This document shows positions 20,384 to 24,203 of a stretch of 24,203 bases of DNA, piece after piece. The position numbers and the translations under genes are program-made. The DNA is taken from the IMG/VR virus record IMGVR_UViG_3300003690_000072, positions 1-24,203 of that record; one strand, given 5' to 3'. The notes beneath the pieces were generated by a model, which saw only the letters and a list, made by a program, of their open reading frames with translations, did no database searches and had not been told where the DNA came from. Position 1 is the first letter of the stretch; every line of letters starts with the position of its first letter. This DNA comes from a virus.

Positions 20384-20643
20384 CCCTTGTCCTTCGATTT
20401 GAACAATTCGGTCAGGCCCATAGATACAGGCACCGTCATGACCGCCAGAGCTGTGAGGAGACCCTCGATGTTGTCCAGGGTGTCTGGGTTGCTACTAGCC
20501 GACCAGACGATCCTGGCGCCCAGGAACAGCCAGGTGAACACCACCGGAGTGAAGATCACCAGAATGATCAGCTCCCGCCCAGAGAGCGTTACCTTGTCAC
20601 GGGCCTCGTCCTTGCCCACCTCCTGTTCGTCGGAGTCTGCCAT
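20380..20643 (-). CDS. Two-span membrane protein, holin-like (87 aa)
   Basis: A charged N-terminus (D-S-D-E-Q-E-V-G-K-D-E-A-R-D-K) is followed by two membrane helices, I-I-L-V-I-F-T-P-V-V-F-T-W-L-F-L-G near residues 25-41 and G-L-L-T-A-L-A-V-M-T-V-P-V-S-M near 60-75, and a Lys-rich tail (F-K-S-K-D-K-G). Charged ends around two spans are typical of holins. ATG 20643 has AGGG 8 nt upstream and overlaps the previous TGA; its own stop overlaps the 307-residue gene by 4 bp. Confidence 0.68.
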   Translation of the reverse strand: MADSDEQEVGKDEARDKVTLSGRELIILVIFTPVVFTWLFLGARIVWSASSNPDTLDNIEGLLTALAVMTVPVSMGLTELFKSKDKG

Positions 20644-20822
20644 CAGATAACCCTGCCCAGCACTGCCGCCAGGAGCCCGATGGCTATGACCATGAACAGC
20701 AGCTGGCACCACGCCAGAACAGTCAACGCCCTGGCTCGGTAGCTGATGCCGTTGAGCAGAGGCATCACACCCAGGGCGATCCTAGCGTTCAGCCGCTCGA
20801 ATGGGTCTTTATCCTTGTCCAA
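20643..20822 (-). CDS. Small membrane protein (59 aa)
   Basis: A protein with a charged N-terminus (D-K-D-K-D-P-F-E-R-L) and one or two hydrophobic segments, the clearest being L-T-V-L-A-W-C-Q-L-L-F-M-V-I-A-I-G-L-L. I chose TTG 20822, directly after the upstream TAG; no ATG lies before the internal Met at residue 21. The TGATG overlap with the next gene supports expression. It is the first of a series of coupled membrane genes. Confidence 0.55.
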   Translation of the reverse strand: MDKDKDPFERLNARIALGVMPLLNGISYRARALTVLAWCQLLFMVIAIGLLAAVLGRVI

Positions 20823-21611
20823 CTAAGCACCCACTTCCCTCGCATAGAGAATCGCCCTGGGATTAAAATCCGAGGAACCGGCCGTCCGTTCAACTGTGAT
20901 GAATATCGTATAGGTCGCCACGGTCGCCGGGGTAATTAGCCCTGCCGTCCCCGATTCCGGTAGCTCCTGCATCCCTCCGGTGGGGGCGGCAATAAGCCCG
21001 GTGACCTCGTCGATGGTCGTTGTCGATGCCGAAACGGTATATTTTAATCTCACGGTGTACACATTGTACGCACCGCCGTCTGGGATTTTAACCGACCCGA
21101 ACACCGCAATGGCCTCAGATTCTCCCTGTACCGCTATGGTGCCAGTTCGCACAACTGACTCGGTGTCGGTGGCCAGGTAAACGCCCGCATAGTCGAGGAT
21201 GAACTGATTCGGCGTCGTAGGCGTGTGGACGTGGTTCCCAGCTGCGGCCGCCGTGGCTGATGCCTGGTTGAGGGTTCTGAGACTTGCCGTACCTGCGGCC
21301 TGATCAGCCGCCGACAGGTTCACAACTGATGCCCCATACCAGAGCAGGTCATTCCCGTTCTTTTGCAGCTCCCCAGCTGCATCAGGGTTCTCCTCTTGGT
21401 CGGCGAACGTCAACGTCCCCAGGGCGGTCAGGGTCAGGGCCGACATGGTCGACGCCCCCATCCCCGCCGCCCCCGTGTGAGTGTGGCCGGTGGTGACATC
21501 ATCTGTGCCGCCCACGAACGACAGGTTGTCCCGCACGTCAGTGTTTAGCTGGGCGGCTGTTACGATCCCGTCAGTGATCGCTGTCCAATCTCTCGGTGCT
21601 GTCCAAGCCAT
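20823..21611 (-). CDS. Tail-fibre/collar-like protein (262 aa)
   Basis: A virion protein type seen in many tailed phages: M-A-W-T start, N-T-D-V-R-D-N-L near residue 24, then a His-rich H-T-H-T-G-A-A-G-M-G repeat near 43-52, a short beta stretch, a second N-H-V-H motif near 129, and a beta-rich C-terminal domain that may contact the receptor. His-x-His motifs in fibres can bind metal along a trimer axis. The 118-residue gene just upstream is a paralog of its N-terminal half. ATG 21611 follows a GAGG site. Confidence 0.78.
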   Translation of the reverse strand: MAWTAPRDWTAITDGIVTAAQLNTDVRDNLSFVGGTDDVTTGHTHTGAAGMGASTMSALTLTALGTLTFADQEENPDAAGELQKNGNDLLWYGASVVNLSAADQAAGTASLRTLNQASATAAAAGNHVHTPTTPNQFILDYAGVYLATDTESVVRTGTIAVQGESEAIAVFGSVKIPDGGAYNVYTVRLKYTVSASTTTIDEVTGLIAAPTGGMQELPESGTAGLITPATVATYTIFITVERTAGSSDFNPRAILYAREVGA

Positions 21612-21621
21612 CGCTTAACCT

Positions 21622-21978
21622 CTAATGCGTATGGGTTCCAACCGCCGCCTGGAGTGCGCCAGTGCCAAGGGTTCGCAGGGTTGCCACCCCTATCGCTCCG
21701 TCGGCATATAGGCCCACCACGGCAGAGCCGTTGTACCATTCAAGGTTCGTGGTGTTTCTCTGGAGCCTCCCTGTCGTAGAGGGCGACCCAGACTGATCTG
21801 CCAGGGTTGGGACAGCTAGAGCCGAAATGGACACCCCTGAGAGGGTGCTAGAGCCCATACCGGCTGCCCCCGTGTGACTATGCACCCCCAGGAATGTGAG
21901 GTTGTCGCTCGCCTGGGTGTTCAGGATCGCCCCGGTCACCATAGTTGAAGTCCATGTCAGCGGTATTGTCCAAGCCAT
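21622..21978 (-). CDS. Short paralog of the tail-fibre/collar-like protein (118 aa)
   Basis: The same plan as its downstream neighbour: M-A-W-T start, N-T-Q-A-S-D-N-L, H-S-H-T-G-A-A-G-M-G, a T-L-A-D-Q block, a W-Y-N-G-S block and L-R-T-L. It stops at G-T-H-T-H, exactly where the neighbour has its second His motif and then continues into its C-terminal domain. It is a truncated or modular copy that could form a shaft without a tip. ATG 21978 lies directly after an 11-bp tandem repeat. Confidence 0.75.
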   Translation of the reverse strand: MAWTIPLTWTSTMVTGAILNTQASDNLTFLGVHSHTGAAGMGSSTLSGVSISALAVPTLADQSGSPSTTGRLQRNTTNLEWYNGSAVVGLYADGAIGVATLRTLGTGALQAAVGTHTH

Positions 21979-21981
21979 CTG

Positions 21982-22014
21982 TATACCCTAGCTATACCCT
22001 AGCTATACCCTAGC
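21982..22014. repeat. 11-bp tandem repeat, three perfect copies
   Basis: TATACCCTAGC occurs three times head to tail at 21982-22014. On the transcribed strand the unit reads GCTAGGGTATA. The last copy ends 4 bp before the start codon of the short fibre paralog, so its GGG may serve as or tune the ribosome site. Confidence 0.95.
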
Positions 22015-22022
22015 TCTGTCTC

Positions 22023-22089
22023 CGAAACTCCCCCGAAACTCCCCCGAAACTCCCCCCAAGGTTCCCCCAAAACGCCCGTAAACCGCCCG
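22023..22089. repeat. Second 11-bp tandem repeat, three perfect plus decayed copies
   Basis: CGAAACTCCCC occurs three times at 22023-22055. It is followed in nearly the same 11-bp phase by diverged units (CAAGGTTCCCC, CAAAACGCCCG, TAAACCGCCCG). A-runs recur about once per helical turn. Together with the neighbouring repeat it fills most of the 129-bp gap between two tail genes. Confidence 0.85.
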
Positions 22090-22107
22090 AACACCGGATC
22101 AAATATG

Positions 22108-23685
22108 TTAGAAGGCCGGGACAGTGTTGGTTCCTAAGACGCTCGCCCCCAACAGCCAGAACTGGCTGTACCCTGTCGATGCAGGGGACAGCTGCCACTC
22201 GACGACATGGTTGGTGCCGCCCTCCGTTACGTTATGGGATACCGCCTCGATGAAAAAGTCGGCACTGAACCCCAGCTGGGAGGCGTTCGTACCGGTCACC
22301 GTGATCCGGTTGGACAGATCGAGGTTCAGGGCTGGTTCGATGTTCGAGTTGATTGCTGCCGAGAACCTCATGGTCAAAATATCCACCGGGCTCTGGTAGA
22401 TCACCAGGTGGTAGTCGCACCACGCTTGCGCCTCGGTGGTGTTGGGGAAGAACCTGCTCTCGGCCTCATATGTACGCTCCCCGTATTTCGTCTGGCTGGC
22501 GGTATCAATCGCCCGGACGATCACGGGGTTGTTCACCGTAACAGCTGTCCCCCTACATCGCAGCCTAATCAGGTAAACATCGACCCCGTTGACAGAGTTG
22601 GTCAGGGTGACCGTCATGCGCTCTGCTGATTTAGTGGCAACGATGGTTATATCAGAGGTCTTGTCGCCGCTGTCCCCCTCTGACCCCGAGTGAGACGTAT
22701 TGGCCAGGATGTCTGTAGTCGCCGCAGGGGTCGTCCAGGCATTGACCTCGACGGCATTATTTGCAGAGGCTGGGTTGGGGTAAAACGCTTCGAATGTCTT
22801 GCTTTCACCTGGTGCCAGGGTTGGGGAGGCTGCTCCTGTTTCGGGGTGAGTCCAAAGGACAGCCACAGACGCCACCGTATAGGTGTTGACCTGGGCTGAA
22901 ATATGGTTGGCGACCGTGGCGAGCGGGTCCTCCTGATCGAGTGACATGTAGGGGTTCGCCGCCCCTGATGCGTCGGAGAACGTAACCTGGGAGGTGGTGG
23001 ACGTGGATTCGGTCAGGCGATGGTAGCGGTTCTGAAAAACGATCTTGCCCTCTTTGCCCTCTAAGACAAATCCCGCCTCGACCTCCTCGACTTTTCTGAG
23101 GGCTCGGATAACCGACAACCCCGACACCCAGAACCGGGGGATCGTGGTCACCCCGGTGTCCAGGATTCTGTCAGCTGCGGGCCATCCTACGCCGTCGAGG
23201 ATCGACCCGACAGCCGTGTTGGTTGTGATGTCGGTTTCGGTTGCGAGCTGGAGGGCAAACTGATTGAGGTATCCCAGGGAACCGAACGCCACGATCTCGC
23301 AGGTCTTGACATCATCTCCCGACGGACTGGGCGTAATCCGCTCGATGCGCCCGGTCCACCGTGGCACATCCTCAAAGGAGATCGGGAACTCGTAGGGGAA
23401 ATGTCCCTCCCCTGCCTGAATCTGGATCGCCCTGCCAGGGACAAGGTTCGGCGACAGGACCGACGAGGTGTTGGACGGGCTATATTTCCCGTCGTTGTTG
23501 AGCAGAATGAAGGTGGCCTGACCTGCAATGGAGTTGCCGGTCAGCTGGCTGGCGTAGTCTCTGCCCCTGCTCCAAGACATAGAGAGGGTGTCACCGGTGA
23601 TGTCATCATAGGTGTCATCATAATCCCCGTCGGCGTTCCAATCTGCCAACACCGTATAGACACCGACGATCCCTGGCCCTGGCAT
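22108..23685 (-). CDS. Putative minor tail / baseplate protein (525 aa)
   Basis: A large, beta-rich, Cys-poor protein with the look of tail-tip or baseplate proteins. The N-terminal half has a D-W-N-A-D-G-D-Y-D-D segment at 14-23 and a G-R-I-E-R-I-T-P-S block near 116, resembling the hub proteins that pair ligand-binding and OB-like domains. The C-terminal half is Thr/Ser/Asn-rich with strands ending G-Y-S-Q-F-W-L-L-G. No protease or lysozyme motif is visible. Position before the fibre-like genes supports the call. ATG 23685 lies just past the preceding stop. Confidence 0.68.
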   Translation of the reverse strand: MPGPGIVGVYTVLADWNADGDYDDTYDDITGDTLSMSWSRGRDYASQLTGNSIAGQATFILLNNDGKYSPSNTSSVLSPNLVPGRAIQIQAGEGHFPYEFPISFEDVPRWTGRIERITPSPSGDDVKTCEIVAFGSLGYLNQFALQLATETDITTNTAVGSILDGVGWPAADRILDTGVTTIPRFWVSGLSVIRALRKVEEVEAGFVLEGKEGKIVFQNRYHRLTESTSTTSQVTFSDASGAANPYMSLDQEDPLATVANHISAQVNTYTVASVAVLWTHPETGAASPTLAPGESKTFEAFYPNPASANNAVEVNAWTTPAATTDILANTSHSGSEGDSGDKTSDITIVATKSAERMTVTLTNSVNGVDVYLIRLRCRGTAVTVNNPVIVRAIDTASQTKYGERTYEAESRFFPNTTEAQAWCDYHLVIYQSPVDILTMRFSAAINSNIEPALNLDLSNRITVTGTNASQLGFSADFFIEAVSHNVTEGGTNHVVEWQLSPASTGYSQFWLLGASVLGTNTVPAF

Positions 23686-23883
23686 CTAGCCCTCCAAGAT
23701 CGTTGACGCTGTTGGCAAGGCTTCGCTGCCGACAGCGCCGTTGTCCATGCCTTTCCAGCGAGAGACTTCAGCCTTGAGTTCTGCCACCAGGCGTTCGGCT
23801 ATTATCCGTCTCAGCTGCTCCGCTGCCAGCACGTTCAGTGCAACCAGCGCCTCGAGATCGGCTTGAGTTATACCTTCATCCAT
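23686..23883 (-). CDS. Small helical protein (65 aa)
   Basis: Two helices (L-E-A-L-V-A-L-N-V-L-A-A-E-Q-L-R-R-I-I-A-E-R and a following Lys/Glu helix) with heptad-like spacing suggest a small coiled coil. The family is unknown. The ATG at 23883 shares bases with an upstream TAA (TAATG), and the stop directly precedes the minor tail protein. It may be a small tail-assembly partner. Confidence 0.6.
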   Translation of the reverse strand: MDEGITQADLEALVALNVLAAEQLRRIIAERLVAELKAEVSRWKGMDNGAVGSEALPTASTILEG

Positions 23884-23927
23884 TATGCTCCCTCGTCGGT
23901 GATCTGCACCTCGGGCGGCTGCGTCAT
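23883..23927 (-). CDS. Possible 14-aa coupled mini-gene
   Basis: ATG 23927 overlaps the preceding stop as ATGA, and the TAA at its end overlaps the next ATG as TAATG. The 14-residue product (T-Q-P-P-E-V-Q-I-T-D-E-G-A after Met) is acidic. It may be a real peptide or simply a ribosome bridge keeping the two flanking genes coupled. Confidence 0.3.
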   Translation of the reverse strand: MTQPPEVQITDEGA

Positions 23928-24121
23928 GCGTCTAATCCCGTCCATGCCGTCAGGTCAGCACCAACGGTAGCGGCAAAGGCCCGGACCTCATCTACATGCT
24001 CGGCTGTATACACCTCCAGCCAGTGCGCTTGCTCTCGCTTGTAACGCTCCAGCCCATTGATGGCCTGGTTGACCGCCGACCTCTTTGCACCCAGGATTTC
24101 GAGAGCTTCAGAATTTGTCAC
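23924..24121 (-). CDS. Small protein (65 aa), unknown
   Basis: A 65-residue mostly helical protein (I-L-G-A-K-R-S-A-V-N-Q-A-I-N-G-L-E-R-Y-K) ending D-L-T-A-W-T-G-L-D-A. I do not recognise it. The start is GTG 24121 with GGAGG 7 nt upstream, a strong site. It lies between an upstream gene cut by the window edge and the mini-gene. Confidence 0.6.
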   Translation of the reverse strand: MTNSEALEILGAKRSAVNQAINGLERYKREQAHWLEVYTAEHVDEVRAFAATVGADLTAWTGLDA

Positions 24122-24136
24122 AATATGTCCTCCGAT

Positions 24137-24203
24137 CTATAGCGGGCTATTGAACTGGATAACCAACACGGAAACATCGTAGGTGTCGGAGGCCATCGCT
24201 AGC
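24137..24203 (-). CDS. C-terminal fragment of an upstream gene
   Basis: A frame ending at TAG 24137-24139 is open to the right edge and ends D-T-Y-D-V-S-V-L-V-I-Q-F-N-S-P-L. An ATG at 24196 could be internal or the start. Too little is visible to identify it. Confidence 0.35.
   Translation of the reverse strand, partial: LAMASDTYDVSVLVIQFNSPL

Noticed and set aside
21982-22089. CRISPR array
   Set aside because: The units are 11 bp and contiguous with no spacers.

Overview
The window is a contiguous piece of a tailed double-stranded DNA phage or prophage (Caudoviricetes). It contains a HK97-type prohead protease, a portal fused to a MuF-like domain, large and small terminase subunits, tail and tail-fibre proteins, and a compact replication module. 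Every gene I can support is on the minus strand, so transcription reads from high to low coordinates. Genes are packed with 1-8 bp stop/start overlaps (ATGA, TGATG, TAATG) and mostly have clear AGGAG-type ribosome binding sites. A near-consensus sigma70-type promoter is present. The host is bacterial but cannot be named from this sequence.

Layout in transcription order. (1) 24203-20823: small tail-associated proteins, a 525-residue putative minor tail/baseplate protein, an intergenic block of period-11 tandem repeats, and two paralogous tail-fibre/collar-like proteins. (2) 20822-18717: short membrane proteins (59, 87, 47, 55 and 28 residues), a 307-residue membrane-anchored protein, and two small Cys-rich proteins. 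This is probably a lysis/host-interface region, although no endolysin is visible. (3) 18519-10117: an accessory and replication region starting at a strong promoter (TTGACA, 17 bp, TATACT). It holds several small phage proteins, a GHKL ATPase with a C-terminal HExxH motif, a DUF932 protein, zinc-ribbon mini-proteins, a HTH regulator behind a perfect 14-bp inverted repeat, a RecA/RepA-like ATPase and a VRR-NUC nuclease. Several strong hairpins lie between these genes. (4) 9995-4852: a DNA hypermodification operon made of a ParB-like protein, a DpdA-like DNA transglycosylase, a Gat-QueC fusion, a HTH protein, an unknown protein, QueD, QueE and a phosphoribosyltransferase-FolE fusion. (5) 4859-1: terminase small and large subunits, a Com-like zinc ribbon, portal-MuF and prohead protease, which runs off the left edge.

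The main system is a complete 7-deazaguanine DNA modification pathway. FolE makes dihydroneopterin triphosphate from GTP, QueD makes CPH4, QueE makes CDG, QueC makes preQ0, and the amidotransferase half of Gat-QueC is the known source of the formamidine group of archaeosine. DpdA would exchange the base into DNA. The prediction is therefore a phage genome carrying deoxyarchaeosine (dG+) or preQ0, probably as protection from restriction. The folE gene overlaps terS by 8 bp, so modification and packaging look co-transcribed. Both dpdA and gat-queC lack any ATG/GTG/TTG upstream of their conserved N-terminal catalytic residues and appear to start at near-cognate codons (CTG and ATC).
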